Below, piece after piece: positions 8,306 to 16,580 of a stretch of DNA of 64,000 nucleotides; position 1 is the stretch's first letter; every line of letters starts with the position of its first letter. The DNA is taken from the NCBI GenBank assembly GCA_963841405.1, contig CAWJCM010000002.1:62001-126000 (forward strand), given 5' to 3'. The notes below the pieces were generated by a model. The model was not told the origin of the DNA. It was given only the letters and a program-made list of their open reading frames with translations, and ran no database searches. This stretch comes from DATBLE01 sp963841405. Its GTDB lineage: Bacteria; Actinomycetota; Thermoleophilia; Gaiellales; Gaiellaceae. Made by a program: the position numbers and the translations under genes.

Positions 8306-8836
8306 ATGGCAACTGTCTCACCCACCGAAGATCCGATTCGCCCGATCCACCGGGTGGCGAGGGAGCTCGTCGCCAGCACCGGTTTTCTGCTCGCCCGCCT
8401 CGGCATCGGCTTCAAGACAAAGGCGATCGCCAGGATGGATGAGGCAGGCTACGAGCTGTACGACTACAGCGTGCTCGCCATCCTGGCCGAGGGCGCGCGG
8501 GAGACCCAGGGGACGATCGCGGATGCGCTGACGGTCGACCCGAGCAGGCTCGTTGCGCTGCTCGACCGGCTCGAGGAGCGCTCGCTGATCGTCCGACAGC
8601 GCGACCCGCTCGACCGCCGCCGCCATGTCGTGAGCATCACGCCGGCGGGCAAACGGGAGCTGGGGCGGCTGCGCGAGCTGATCAAGAACCTGGAGGACGA
8701 GTTCCTCGCGACGCTCGACTCCGACGATCGCAAGGCGTTGCACGGACTGCTGCTCCGGCTCGCGGAGGCGAACGATCCGCGCTGCGCGTTCACGCCCGAG
8801 CCGGCGGCGGTCGTCTCGAAGCCGAAGCCCGTCTGA
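8306..8836 (+). CDS. MarR-family transcriptional regulator
   Basis: A 176-residue winged-helix repressor-type protein. The DNA-binding core spans about residues 70-125: recognition helix region TVDPSRLVALLDRLEERSLI followed by the wing with RQRDPLDRRRHVVSITPAG, the most conserved MarR stretch. Flanking helices should form the dimer interface. It diverges from the MFS-small protein-MFS operon across a 73-bp gap containing a CAACGTTG palindrome, so it probably represses both directions until a phenolic or drug-like ligand binds. The ATG at 8306 is favoured because it follows a TACACT element closely and no earlier start has one. Confidence 0.9.
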   Translation: MATVSPTEDPIRPIHRVARELVASTGFLLARLGIGFKTKAIARMDEAGYELYDYSVLAILAEGARETQGTIADALTVDPSRLVALLDRLEERSLIVRQRDPLDRRRHVVSITPAGKRELGRLRELIKNLEDEFLATLDSDDRKALHGLLLRLAEANDPRCAFTPEPAAVVSKPKPV

Positions 8837-8855
8837 CGCCGCGACCCGCCGCCGC

Positions 8856-10067
8856 GTGACCCGCCTCCTCGTCCGGGACCTCGCGCAGGTCGTCACGACT
8901 GCTGGGACGGCTGCCCCGCTGCGTGGGGATGCGCTCGGCGAGATCACGGTGCTCGAAAATGCGTACGTTCTCTGCTGCGACGGGCGCATCGAGGCGACCG
9001 GCCGCATGCGCGACCTCGGCTCGCCCGAGGGCGAGGTCGAGGAGCTCGACGCTCGCGGACTCTCGGCGATCCCGGGGCTCGTGGACTGTCACACGCATGC
9101 CTGCTTTGCCGGCGACCGGGCCGACGAGTTCGCCCTTCGAGCCCGTGGCGCCACCTACGAGGAGCTGCACGCAGCCGGCGGCGGGATTCTTTCGACGGTG
9201 CAGGCGACCCGTGCGGCAACCGAGGCCGACCTCGAGGGGCGCATGGACGAGCACCGCGAGTGGATGGCGCGCGCAGGGACGACGACGTTCGAGGCGAAGT
9301 CGGGCTACGGGCTCGACCGAGACACGGAGCTCGCCCAGCTGCGCGCGATCCGCGGCGCGGGCGGCGTGCCCACGTGGCTTGGCGCGCACGCTGTGCCGCC
9401 CGAGTTCCCCGACGCCGAAGCCTACCTCGATTTCGCGCTGGCCGAGGTGCTGCCCGCGGCGGCCGGGCTCGCGGAGGCGGCCGACGTCTTCGTGGAGGAG
9501 GGCGCCTTCGACGTACCGCAGGCCCGCCGCTATCTGACCGCCTGCCGCGACGCCGGCCTCCCGCTTCGGCTGCACGGCGACCAGTTCACCGAGCAGGGAG
9601 CGGTACCGCTCGCGATCGAGCTCGGCGCGCGCTCGATCGACCACCTGGAGGCGACCGGGGACGACGGCGTTCGGGCACTCGCCGGCAGCGCCGTCACCGC
9701 GGTGCTGCTCCCCGCCAGCGCGCTCTTCCTCGGCAGGCGGATGCCGCCGGGCCGGGCGCTGGTCGACGCAGGGGCAGCAGTTGCTCTCGCCACCGACTTC
9801 AACCCGGGGAGCGCGTTCTGCGAGAGCCTGCCGCTCGTCTGCTCCCTCGCCGCTACGCAGCTGAAGCTGTCGCCCGCAGAGGCGCTCGGCGCCTGCACAG
9901 TCAATGCCGCCCACGTGCTCGGCCGGGCCGACCGGAAGGGGCGGCTCGCGCCCGGATACGACGCCGATCTCGTCCTCCTGGACGCCCCTGACTGGCGCTA
10001 CCTCGCCTACCACCTCGGGCATGACCACGTCCTCACGGTCCTCTGGGGCGAGGCGACGGTACCCTAG
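8856..10067 (+). CDS. hutI: Imidazolonepropionase
   Basis: Hydrolyses 4-imidazolone-5-propionate to N-formimino-L-glutamate, the third step of histidine breakdown. It is a 403-residue metal-dependent amidohydrolase: the metal-binding HxH is at residues 79-81 in VDCHTHACFAGDRADEF, the substrate-binding region has KSGYGLD, a third ligand lies in RLHGDQF, and the late Asp in ATDFNPGS. The GTG start has no clear Shine-Dalgarno. The product is the substrate of ftcD at the window edge, so the full histidine-to-glutamate route is encoded within about 10 kb, although efflux genes split hutI from hutU. Confidence 0.95.
   Translation: MTRLLVRDLAQVVTTAGTAAPLRGDALGEITVLENAYVLCCDGRIEATGRMRDLGSPEGEVEELDARGLSAIPGLVDCHTHACFAGDRADEFALRARGATYEELHAAGGGILSTVQATRAATEADLEGRMDEHREWMARAGTTTFEAKSGYGLDRDTELAQLRAIRGAGGVPTWLGAHAVPPEFPDAEAYLDFALAEVLPAAAGLAEAADVFVEEGAFDVPQARRYLTACRDAGLPLRLHGDQFTEQGAVPLAIELGARSIDHLEATGDDGVRALAGSAVTAVLLPASALFLGRRMPPGRALVDAGAAVALATDFNPGSAFCESLPLVCSLAATQLKLSPAEALGACTVNAAHVLGRADRKGRLAPGYDADLVLLDAPDWRYLAYHLGHDHVLTVLWGEATVP
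10060..10065 (+). promoter_or_regulatory. -10-like TACCCT upstream of 10074 gene
   Basis: TACCCT ends 8 nt before the ATG and overlaps the hutI stop region. A short-leader or leaderless transcript is possible. Confidence 0.3.
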
Positions 10068-10073
10068 CCGGGC

Positions 10074-10493
10074 ATGCCGACGCGCAAGCAGAAGCGGCGC
10101 CGCGAGAAGGACCGCCGCCACGACTACGAGTACGTCTACGTCGACGACGAAGGACGCGAGGTCGAGGTCGACGAGGCCGACGACCCGGCGCCGGCGAAGG
10201 CCGCGGAGGCGCCCGCGAAGGCCAAGCCGAAGGGCGGCGGACGGGCGCAGCGCGAGCCGCCGGAGCCGTCCTGGTCGCGCAGCATCAGGCGGGCGGTTCC
10301 GTGGCAGATCGGCATCCTCGTGCTCATCGTCGTCGTACTGCGGAACAGCCCGCTGATCAGCCGGCTCCTGGTGGCGATCCTGTACGGCGTGCTCTTCGTG
10401 CCGCTGATGTACATGACCGACCGCATGGTGCGGAACCGGTGGCTGAAGCAGCAGGCGCGCCGGCCTGTCAAGGACAAACGTCCCAGGCGGTAG
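10074..10493 (+). CDS. Hypothetical two-helix membrane protein
   Basis: A 139-residue protein without a recognisable family. The first 15 residues are very basic (MPTRKQKRRREKDRR), followed by an acidic stretch (VDDEGREVEVDEADD) and an Ala/Pro/Lys linker. Two hydrophobic helices follow at about residues 76-92 and 96-113, and the C-terminus is again basic (KQQARRPVKDKRPRR). The layout suggests a cytoplasmic charged domain on a membrane hairpin. It ends 35 nt before the metallo-hydrolase gene. No function can be proposed. Confidence 0.7.
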   Translation: MPTRKQKRRREKDRRHDYEYVYVDDEGREVEVDEADDPAPAKAAEAPAKAKPKGGGRAQREPPEPSWSRSIRRAVPWQIGILVLIVVVLRNSPLISRLLVAILYGVLFVPLMYMTDRMVRNRWLKQQARRPVKDKRPRR

Positions 10494-10512
10494 AGGCCGG
10501 CGAGGCCCTCGT

Positions 10513-10518
10513 TACACT
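10513..10518 (+). promoter_or_regulatory. -10-like TACACT for MBL-hisS-aspS
   Basis: TACACT ends 10 nt before the ATG at 10529, so any leader would be only a few nucleotides. Confidence 0.4.
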
Positions 10519-10528
10519 CGTCCGCAGG

Positions 10529-11161
10529 ATGCCGCCTGCCGTCGACCGCTACGAGCTCGGCCCGATCAGGACGAACTGCTACGTCGTCCGCACCGAGCGC
10601 GGCGCCCCGGAGGCGGTCGTGGTCGACCCCGGCGACGACGCCACCAGCCTGCGGCTCGAGCTCGCCCGGATGGGCGCGAAGGTCGCGGGCATCCTCGTCA
10701 CCCACACGCACTACGACCACATCGGGGCCGTCGCCGACCTGGCCGAGGCGTCGGGAGCGCCCGTCTACGCCTCGGAGGAAGAGGCGCCGGTGCTGGCGCG
10801 GCCGTCCGACTTCTACCCCGGGCAGCAGATCCGACCGTGGGAGGCCGAGGTGCAGCTCAGCGGGGACGAGACGATCGACCTGGCCGGGCTCGCCTTCGAG
10901 ACGGTCCGGGTCCCGGGGCATTCGCCCGGGCACCTCGCCTTCTACGCTGACGAGGCGCTCTTCTCGGGCGACGTCCTCTTCGCAGGGTCGGTCGGGCGTA
11001 CGGACCTGCCGCGGGCGAGCTGGGACGTGTTGGTGGAGTCGATCCGCGCCCTCGTCGACCGCTTCCCGCGCGAGACCGTGGTCTACTCCGGTCACGGCCC
11101 GCCGACGACCCTCGGCGCCGAGCTTTCGCGGAACCCGTTCCTCGCCGAGCTGCGCGCGTGA
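10529..11161 (+). CDS. Metallo-beta-lactamase-fold hydrolase (glyoxalase II-like)
   Basis: A 210-residue MBL-fold enzyme, probably a thioester hydrolase of the glyoxalase II type; the exact substrate is not known. Residues 56-61 carry the metal motif HTHYDH, with further ligands in VPGHSPGH and FSGDVLF and the C-terminal SGHGPPT. The ATG at 10529 starts exactly at the family N-terminus (ELGPIRTNCYVV) and lies just after a TACACT element. The stop overlaps the hisS GTG by 4 nt (GTGA). This MBL gene upstream of hisS and aspS is a common arrangement in Actinomycetota. Confidence 0.9.
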   Translation: MPPAVDRYELGPIRTNCYVVRTERGAPEAVVVDPGDDATSLRLELARMGAKVAGILVTHTHYDHIGAVADLAEASGAPVYASEEEAPVLARPSDFYPGQQIRPWEAEVQLSGDETIDLAGLAFETVRVPGHSPGHLAFYADEALFSGDVLFAGSVGRTDLPRASWDVLVESIRALVDRFPRETVVYSGHGPPTTLGAELSRNPFLAELRA

Positions 11162-12351
11162 GGTTCGAGGCCCCGCGCGGCACGCACGACATCCTCCCGT
11201 CCGAGCAGCCGGCCTGGTGGCTCGTCAAGCGGGAGTTCGAGCGCCTGTGCGCGCTGTACGGCTACCGCCGCATCGACACGCCGGTGTTCGAGGACACCGA
11301 GCTGTTCGGCCGCACCTCCGGCCGGGGCTCTGAGATCGTCTCGAAGGAGATGTACACGTTCGTCGACCGCGGCGACCGCTCCCTGACGCTGCGCGCGGAG
11401 GCGACGGCGCCGATCGTGCGCGCCTACCTCCAGCACGGGCTGCACCGCGAGCCGCAGCCGCAGAAGCTCTACACGGTCGAGACGATCTACCGCTACGGGC
11501 GGCCCCAGAAGGGCCGGTTCCGCGAGCACTGGCAGCTCGATGTCGAGTCGATCGGCTCCGACGATCCGGCCTGCGACGCCGAGGTCATCCACCTGTACGA
11601 CGCGCTGCTCGGCCGGCTCGCGATCCGCGACTACCGGCTCGAGCTGAACTCGATCGGCGACGCCGAATGCAGGCCCGCCTACCTCGAGCGCCTGCGCCCC
11701 TGGCTGGAAGAGCACGCCGGAGAGCTCGACGCGGGCACACGCGAGCAGGCGGCTCGCAACCCGCTGCGCGCACTCGACAACATCGCTGCGAAGCCGCCGG
11801 CGGTGCAGGAGGTCTTGCGCCGGGCGCCGGCGGTCGGCGACTCGCTCTGCGACGCGTGCCGCGAGCACTTCGCCGAGGTGCGGCGGTACCTCGACTCGTT
11901 CGGCGTCCGCTACGAGCTGGTGCCGACACTGGTGCGTGGGCTCGATTACTACACCCGCACGACGTGGGAGTTCCTCGGCCCCGACGGCGGCTCGCAGTCG
12001 ACGCTCTCAGGCGGCGGCCGCTACGACGGGCTTGCGGAGGAGCTCGGCGGCCCGCACACGCCGGGCGTCGGCTTCGGCGCCGGCGTCGAGCGTTTGCTGA
12101 TCGCGCTCGAGCACGCCGGCATGCCGGTGCGCGAGGACGAGGGGATCGACGTCTTTTTCGTCTGTGCGGACGGGGCCGATCGCGCTTCCGTGCTGGCGAA
12201 GGTGATGGAGCTGCGCGCCGAAGGGGTCCGGGCTGACGCCGACTTCGCCGGCCGCTCGGTCAAGGGTCAGCACACCCAGGCCGCACGGCTCGGGGCGAGG
12301 AAGGTCGTCGTCGTCGAGCGGGACACCGACCTGGCGGAGGCGATCGCGTGA
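11158..12351 (+). CDS. hisS: Histidyl-tRNA synthetase
   Basis: Charges tRNA-His with histidine. The 397-residue class II enzyme has motif 1 in the N-terminal region (PRGTHDILPSE start), motif 2 near YRYGRPQKGRFREHWQLD, the histidine-specific loop LVRGLDYYTRTTWEF, motif 3 GVGFGAGVERL, and a short C-terminal anticodon domain ending VVVVERD. It is somewhat shorter than the usual 420 residues because the C-terminal domain is compact. GTG start overlaps the MBL stop; the stop overlaps the aspS GTG, so MBL-hisS-aspS form one unit. Confidence 0.95.
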   Translation: MRFEAPRGTHDILPSEQPAWWLVKREFERLCALYGYRRIDTPVFEDTELFGRTSGRGSEIVSKEMYTFVDRGDRSLTLRAEATAPIVRAYLQHGLHREPQPQKLYTVETIYRYGRPQKGRFREHWQLDVESIGSDDPACDAEVIHLYDALLGRLAIRDYRLELNSIGDAECRPAYLERLRPWLEEHAGELDAGTREQAARNPLRALDNIAAKPPAVQEVLRRAPAVGDSLCDACREHFAEVRRYLDSFGVRYELVPTLVRGLDYYTRTTWEFLGPDGGSQSTLSGGGRYDGLAEELGGPHTPGVGFGAGVERLLIALEHAGMPVREDEGIDVFFVCADGADRASVLAKVMELRAEGVRADADFAGRSVKGQHTQAARLGARKVVVVERDTDLAEAIA

Positions 12352-14099
12352 GCTGGCGCGACCTCCGCTGCGGAGAGCCGCGCCCGGAGCAGGTGGGGCG
12401 GCGCCTGACTCTGGCCGGCTGGGTCGACACCCGCCGCGACCACGGTGGGCTCGTCTTCGTCGATCTGCGCGACCACTCCGGCGTCTGCCAGCTCGTGATC
12501 AACCCCGAGCACGCGCCGGAGGCGCACGCGGTCGCCCACGAGCTCCGCAACGAGTTCGTCGTCCAGGCGGAGGGTGAGCTGGTGGCGCGCGCGCCCGAGG
12601 CGGTCAATCCGGGGCTGCCGACCGGCGGCGTCGAGCTCCAGGTCGACCGGCTCGAGATCCTCTCCCACTCCACGCCTCTTCCCTTCCAGCTGGACGAGGA
12701 GCACGTCGACGAGACCCTCCGTCTCCGCTACCGCTGGCTGGACCTGCGGCGCGGCCAGATGCAGCGCAACCTGCGTCTCTCGCACACGGTCGTGCAGTCC
12801 ATCCGCCGGACGATGGACGAGCGCGGGTTCATCGACGTCTGGACGCCGAGCATGACCCGCGGAACACCCGAAGGCGCGCGCGACTTCCTCGTGCCGGTGC
12901 GGCTGCAGCCGGGGAGGTTCTTCGCGCTGGCGCAGAGCCCGCAGCTGTTCAAGCAGCTCTGCATGATCGGCGGGATCGACCGCTACTACCAGATCGCCAC
13001 CTGCTGGCGGGACGAGGATCTGCGGGCGGATCGCCAGTTCGAGTTCCGGCAGCTCGACCTGGAGATGGCCTTCGTCGAGCGCGAGGACGTGCTCGACGTG
13101 ATGGAGGCGGCAGTGATCGACGCCTTCGCCGCCGTCGGTCGCGAGCCGCCTGCGCGGCCGTTCCCGCGCATGGGCTACGACGAGGCGATCGCGAGGTACG
13201 GCACCGACAAGCCCGACCTCCGGTTCGGGCTCGAGATCCAGGACGCGACGGCGGTGACCCGCGGGTCCGCGTTCGGCGTCTTCGCCGGCGCGGAGGCCGT
13301 GCGGTTCATCGTCGTGCCGCGGGAATACTCGCGTGCGGAGCTCGCCCGCCTGGAGGAGGTGGCGAAGGAGTGGGGCGCGAAGGGACTCGCGTACATCGTC
13401 CACGGCACCGACGGCGAGACCCGCTCGCCGGTCGCGAAGTTCCTCTCCGAGCGCGAGCTGGCGGCGTTCACGGCGCCGGCGGGATCGACGGTGCTGTTCG
13501 GTGCGGGCGAGCCGGGGTCGGTCGCGCGAGTCCTCGGTGGGCTGCGGCTGCACGTCGCGCGCGAGGTGGGGCTGGCCGATTCCGGCGCAGAGGTCTTCCA
13601 CTGGGTGATCGACTTCCCGCTCTTCCAGCGCGACGAGGACACGGGCCAGTGGACGTTCCTGCATCATCCGTTCACGGCCCCGATACCGGGCGACGAGGAC
13701 TTCGAGGGCGACCCGGGTGCGGCGAAGAGCCAGCACTACGACCTGATCTGGAACGGCTGGGAGCTGGGCTCCGGCTCGATCCGGATCCATCGCCCGGATC
13801 TCCAGGCTGCGGTCTTCCGGACGATGGGGATGACCGACGAGGAGGTGCGAAGCAAGTTCGGGTTCCTGCTCGACGCGCTGGAGATGGGCGCACCGCCGCA
13901 CGGCGGGTTCGCGATGGGCCTGGAGCGGTTCGTCGCCTTGCTGGCCGGCGAACCGGACATCCGCCAGATCGTCGCGTTTCCCAAGGTGTCGAGCGGCGCC
14001 GACCCCCTGACCGGCGCGCCGACGCCGATGCCGGGGGATGTCCTGCGGGAGCTCGGCCTGGAGGCGCTGCCGACCGAAGCGGAACCCGAGGACGACTAG
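12348..14099 (+). CDS. aspS: Aspartyl-tRNA synthetase
   Basis: Charges tRNA-Asp (and in many Actinomycetota also tRNA-Asn, with GatCAB repair; this cannot be decided here). The 583-residue protein has the N-terminal OB fold (LAGWVDTRRDHGGLVFVDLRD), motif 2 CWRDEDLRADRQFEF, the bacterial GAD insertion domain in the middle, and motif 3 GGFAMGLERFVALLAG near the end. GTG start overlaps hisS by 4 nt. The stop TAG at 14097 is the first three bases of TAGACT, the proposed -10 hexamer of the next gene. Confidence 0.96.
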   Translation: MSWRDLRCGEPRPEQVGRRLTLAGWVDTRRDHGGLVFVDLRDHSGVCQLVINPEHAPEAHAVAHELRNEFVVQAEGELVARAPEAVNPGLPTGGVELQVDRLEILSHSTPLPFQLDEEHVDETLRLRYRWLDLRRGQMQRNLRLSHTVVQSIRRTMDERGFIDVWTPSMTRGTPEGARDFLVPVRLQPGRFFALAQSPQLFKQLCMIGGIDRYYQIATCWRDEDLRADRQFEFRQLDLEMAFVEREDVLDVMEAAVIDAFAAVGREPPARPFPRMGYDEAIARYGTDKPDLRFGLEIQDATAVTRGSAFGVFAGAEAVRFIVVPREYSRAELARLEEVAKEWGAKGLAYIVHGTDGETRSPVAKFLSERELAAFTAPAGSTVLFGAGEPGSVARVLGGLRLHVAREVGLADSGAEVFHWVIDFPLFQRDEDTGQWTFLHHPFTAPIPGDEDFEGDPGAAKSQHYDLIWNGWELGSGSIRIHRPDLQAAVFRTMGMTDEEVRSKFGFLLDALEMGAPPHGGFAMGLERFVALLAGEPDIRQIVAFPKVSSGADPLTGAPTPMPGDVLRELGLEALPTEAEPEDD

Positions 14100-14102
14100 A
14101 CT
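14097..14102 (+). promoter_or_regulatory. -10-like TAGACT overlapping aspS stop codon
   Basis: The aspS stop TAG forms the first half of TAGACT, which ends 6 nt before the ATG at 14109. Geometry fits a leaderless transcript. Confidence 0.5.
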
Positions 14103-14108
14103 CGTCGC

Positions 14109-14462
14109 ATGCGCGGGTTCGCGCCGAGATTCGCGCTCGAAGCCGGCTTCCTGATCCTGCTCGGTGTGGGTGCAGGCTACGCAGACCTCCGTCCGGCGGC
14201 GATCGTCGCGATCGTCGGCGGCGGGTGGGTGCTCGCAGCGCTCGTCGAGCTGGCCGTCTGGCGGTCGCAGGCGCGTCCCGCAGTGGTCCAGGCGCCGGCG
14301 CTCGAGGCGGCCGAGGACGCTCCGGCGCCCGAGCCGGAACCGGCGGCGGACGATCCCGCCTATCCGCTGCGGGCGGACGCGGGGGAGGCTCCGTCGGAGG
14401 AGGTCGAGGCGTATACGCGGGTGATCGGCGCGGGCGCCGACGAGGACGCGGCCGCTCGGTGA
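14109..14462 (+). CDS. Hypothetical membrane protein with acidic tail
   Basis: A 117-residue protein with two hydrophobic helices (about 10-25 and 29-48) and a long Ala/Pro/Glu-rich cytoplasmic or external tail (APEPEPAADDP region). No family is recognised. The ATG follows a TAGACT hexamer by 6 nt. The stop overlaps the GTG of the RlpA-like gene by GTGA, so both are probably cell-envelope proteins made from one mRNA. Confidence 0.65.
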   Translation: MRGFAPRFALEAGFLILLGVGAGYADLRPAAIVAIVGGGWVLAALVELAVWRSQARPAVVQAPALEAAEDAPAPEPEPAADDPAYPLRADAGEAPSEEVEAYTRVIGAGADEDAAAR

Positions 14463-14890
14463 GCCCCGTCCTGGCCCAGCGTCAGCTCGCGCTGCTCGCG
14501 GCCGGGCTGCTCGCGGGCGTGGTCGGGCTGGCGGTGGCGTCCCGGGACGACCCGGTCACGGTCGCGCGGGCGGTGCTGCCGAAGCCGGCCGTCTCGAGTG
14601 TGAGCGGCTGGTATCCGGCCCTCGCCGGGGTTCGCTCGCGGCCCCTGGCCGGACGCGTGTCCGGGTGTGGGACGCTGCTGACCCCCAAGACGCTCGGCGT
14701 CGACCATCCCGTGCTTCCGTGCGGGGCGAAGATCTTCGTCGAGTTCGGAGGGAAGACCGTGTTGACGTCGGTGGTCGACCGCGGCCCGTTCACGCCGCGG
14801 CCCGACTTCGAGGTGACGCCGGCGCTCGCGGACGTGCTCGGGCTCGAGGGCGTCCAGGCGATCCGGTGGAGCTTCGCCAGGGTGGGGTAG
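14459..14890 (+). CDS. RlpA-like secreted double-psi beta-barrel protein
   Basis: A 143-residue exported protein with an N-terminal signal or membrane anchor (residues 7-24, LALLAAGLLAGVVGLAV) and a double-psi beta-barrel domain. The RlpA family signs are visible: SGWYP near residue 44, then CGTLLTPKTLGV, LPCGAKIFV and the terminal VDRGPF motif, whose Asp is catalytic in lytic RlpA proteins. A role in peptidoglycan remodelling, as lytic transglycosylase or a binding module, is inferred. Two cysteines (CGTLL and LPCG) may form a disulfide. GTG start overlaps the preceding stop. Confidence 0.8.
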   Translation: MSPVLAQRQLALLAAGLLAGVVGLAVASRDDPVTVARAVLPKPAVSSVSGWYPALAGVRSRPLAGRVSGCGTLLTPKTLGVDHPVLPCGAKIFVEFGGKTVLTSVVDRGPFTPRPDFEVTPALADVLGLEGVQAIRWSFARVG

Positions 14891-14905
14891 ACCGGAGGCG
14901 GTCGG

Positions 14906-14911
14906 TAGAGT
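14906..14911 (+). promoter_or_regulatory. -10-like TAGAGT at start of long noncoding stretch
   Basis: TAGAGT ends 6 nt before a GTG at 14918, as for many genes here, but the frame that follows (to 15340) has weak third-position GC and low-complexity sequence, so a noncoding or leader transcript is more likely than a protein gene. Confidence 0.3.
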
Positions 14912-15194
14912 GGGCGGGTGCCCGACCCTGTTCGTGGCTCCGCAACCAATGTAGAACCAACAGCCAAAGCGAGGGAGCCCGAGTCGGGCTCGGCGAGTCG
15001 GGAGACGAGCCGGCCCGCACGGCACCCACCTGGTTCGTCCAGGTTCGCTACGGAGCGGAGACATCGGCAGGGTGGGGCACGTTCTCGGCGTGCGCCGCCA
15101 CCGGCTGTTCGTACCACAATCGTCACGTTTCGGTCGGAGACGCGTGACGGTTTCAGCGGTACGCTCGACGTAGGGGTGAGGGGCAACTCCCCCA

Positions 15195-15258
15195 CCCAGG
15201 GTGGGGGCGCGCGGAACCCAGGGTGGCGGCGCGGAACCGCAGGGTGGCGGGTGCGGAA
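15195..15258. repeat. Three tandem GC-rich units of 20-22 bp
   Basis: Three adjacent units (15195-15216, 15217-15236, 15237-15258) share the core CAGGGTGG(C/G)GG and end in GCGGAA. The units differ slightly in length and there are no spacers, so this is a minisatellite-like repeat and not a CRISPR array. Confidence 0.6.
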
Positions 15259-15320
15259 CCGGGCTGAGCGGACGTCTGCAGGAGCGGCGGTCGGTGCGGT
15301 CGGTGTGCCATCCTGCCTCG

Positions 15321-16571
15321 ATGACCGAGATCGCCGGTGACTCATCGCGTGACGGCTGCTGGGCGCTCGTCCGGCTGCGGGTCGACGGCGACCGGATCGT
15401 CGATGCCGACGCCGACGGGCTCGACACCGACCTACGCGGCCTGAGCCTGCTCGAGGCAGCCTCTGTCGGCGGGGAGATGCTCGCCGTCGATGCGCTTGCG
15501 AACGCGATCGGGCCGATCTTTCGAGCCGACCCGTCGCCGACGCGGGTGGCGGTGGCGATGAGCGGCGGGGTCGACTCGGCGGTCGCGCTGCTACGAGCCG
15601 GCCGGGGTGCGATCGGCGTCACCCTCCGGCTCTGGACCGATCCGCACGGATCGAGCTCCGAGCGAGTCTGCTGCTCGCCCGCAGCCGTGATCGCCGCACG
15701 CGAGACGTGTCACGCGCTGGCCATCCCGCACGTGACGCTCGACCTCCGTGACGAGTTCCGGCGCGCGGTCGTCGAGCCGTTCGTCGAGGGCTATGCGAAC
15801 GGTCGGACGCCCAACCCTTGTACCCGCTGCAACGGCGGCTTCCGCTTCGCCGAGCTGCTCGCCTTCGCGCGCCGTGCCGGCGCCCGCATGCTCGCGACGG
15901 GCCACTACGCGCGGATCGTCGAGCGCCACAGCCGTTCGCTGCTCGCCCGCGGTGTGGACGAGAGGAAAGACCAGTCGTACATGCTTGCCAGCGTCGATCC
16001 GGCGCTGCTCGGCGACGTCTGGTTCCCGTTGGGCGAGTCTCGCAAGCACGAGATTCGAGCGGAGGCGGTCCGGGCCGGTCTCGCCGTGGCCGGCCGTGCG
16101 GAGAGCCAGGAGGCCTGCTTCCTGGCCGGCGACGACTATCGCGTGTTCCTCGAGCGCCGCGGCGTCGAGCCCCGCACCGGGCCGATCGTCGATCGCTCGG
16201 GCACCCGGCTGGGCTCCCATGACGGCCACTGGCGGTACACGCCCGGCCAGCGGCGCGGCCTCGGGGTCTCCGGCAGGCACCCGCTGTACGCGATCGCGAC
16301 GGACGCCACGACAAACACCGTCGTCGTCGGCCAGCGCGAGGAACTCGCGCAGACATCGCTCGTCGCCTCGGGTCGCCTGTATACGCAGGTCGACCGAGCG
16401 GAGGTGAAGATCCGCTACCGCTCGTCTCCCGTCTCCGCCACCGTCCAACCTGTCCGGAGCGGCTTTACGGCGCAGCTCGACGAGCCGGTCTTCGGCGCCG
16501 CCCCGGGTCAGACCGCCGTGGTGTACGACGGCGACGTCGTCGTCGGCGCGGGCACTCTGGTTCCGGCCTAA
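15321..16571 (+). CDS. mnmA: tRNA-specific 2-thiouridylase with N-terminal extension
   Basis: Thiolates U34 of Lys, Glu and Gln tRNAs using ATP and a persulfide. The PP-loop SGGVDS is at residues 81-86, the catalytic cysteine pair lies at about Cys170 (NPCTRCNGGF) and Cys266 (ESQEACFLAG), and the PGQRRGL motif and C-terminal barrel are present. The protein has 416 residues against the usual 360-370; the excess is a roughly 70-residue N-terminal domain (VRLRVDGDRIVDADADG, then LSLLEAASVGGEMLAVDALANAIG) that vaguely recalls Fe-S scaffold or NifU-like domains. The ATG at 15321 is the earliest start consistent with this domain. Stop TAA doubles as the next gene's -10 hexamer. Confidence 0.92.
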   Translation: MTEIAGDSSRDGCWALVRLRVDGDRIVDADADGLDTDLRGLSLLEAASVGGEMLAVDALANAIGPIFRADPSPTRVAVAMSGGVDSAVALLRAGRGAIGVTLRLWTDPHGSSSERVCCSPAAVIAARETCHALAIPHVTLDLRDEFRRAVVEPFVEGYANGRTPNPCTRCNGGFRFAELLAFARRAGARMLATGHYARIVERHSRSLLARGVDERKDQSYMLASVDPALLGDVWFPLGESRKHEIRAEAVRAGLAVAGRAESQEACFLAGDDYRVFLERRGVEPRTGPIVDRSGTRLGSHDGHWRYTPGQRRGLGVSGRHPLYAIATDATTNTVVVGQREELAQTSLVASGRLYTQVDRAEVKIRYRSSPVSATVQPVRSGFTAQLDEPVFGAAPGQTAVVYDGDVVVGAGTLVPA

Positions 16572-16574
16572 GAT
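16569..16574 (+). promoter_or_regulatory. -10-like TAAGAT overlapping mnmA stop codon
   Basis: The mnmA stop TAA begins TAAGAT, which ends 6 nt before the ATG at 16581. Confidence 0.5.
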
Positions 16575-16580
16575 CCGGCG

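Larger units (their letters stand above)
14891..15320 (+). other. 430-bp gene-poor region before mnmA
   Basis: No convincing gene, tRNA or known structured RNA was found. It holds a promoter-like TAGAGT (14906), a moderately lower-GC part (about 14935-15170) and a three-unit tandem repeat (15195-15258). A CATCCT hexamer six nt before the mnmA ATG is a weak -10 candidate. A 140-codon open frame (14918-15340) is judged noncoding because its codon bias does not match the neighbours. Confidence 0.5.

Noticed and set aside
5064..8836. Antibiotic-resistance island or mobile element
   Set aside because: No integrase, transposase, flanking repeats or base-composition change; the MFS/marR unit looks chromosomal.
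15195..15258. Possible CRISPR array
   Set aside because: Units are adjacent, with no spacers, and no cas gene is in the window.
14918..15340. 140-codon frame after TAGAGT as a protein gene
   Set aside because: Third-position GC is much lower than in neighbours, the sequence is low-complexity and it crosses the tandem repeat and mnmA start.
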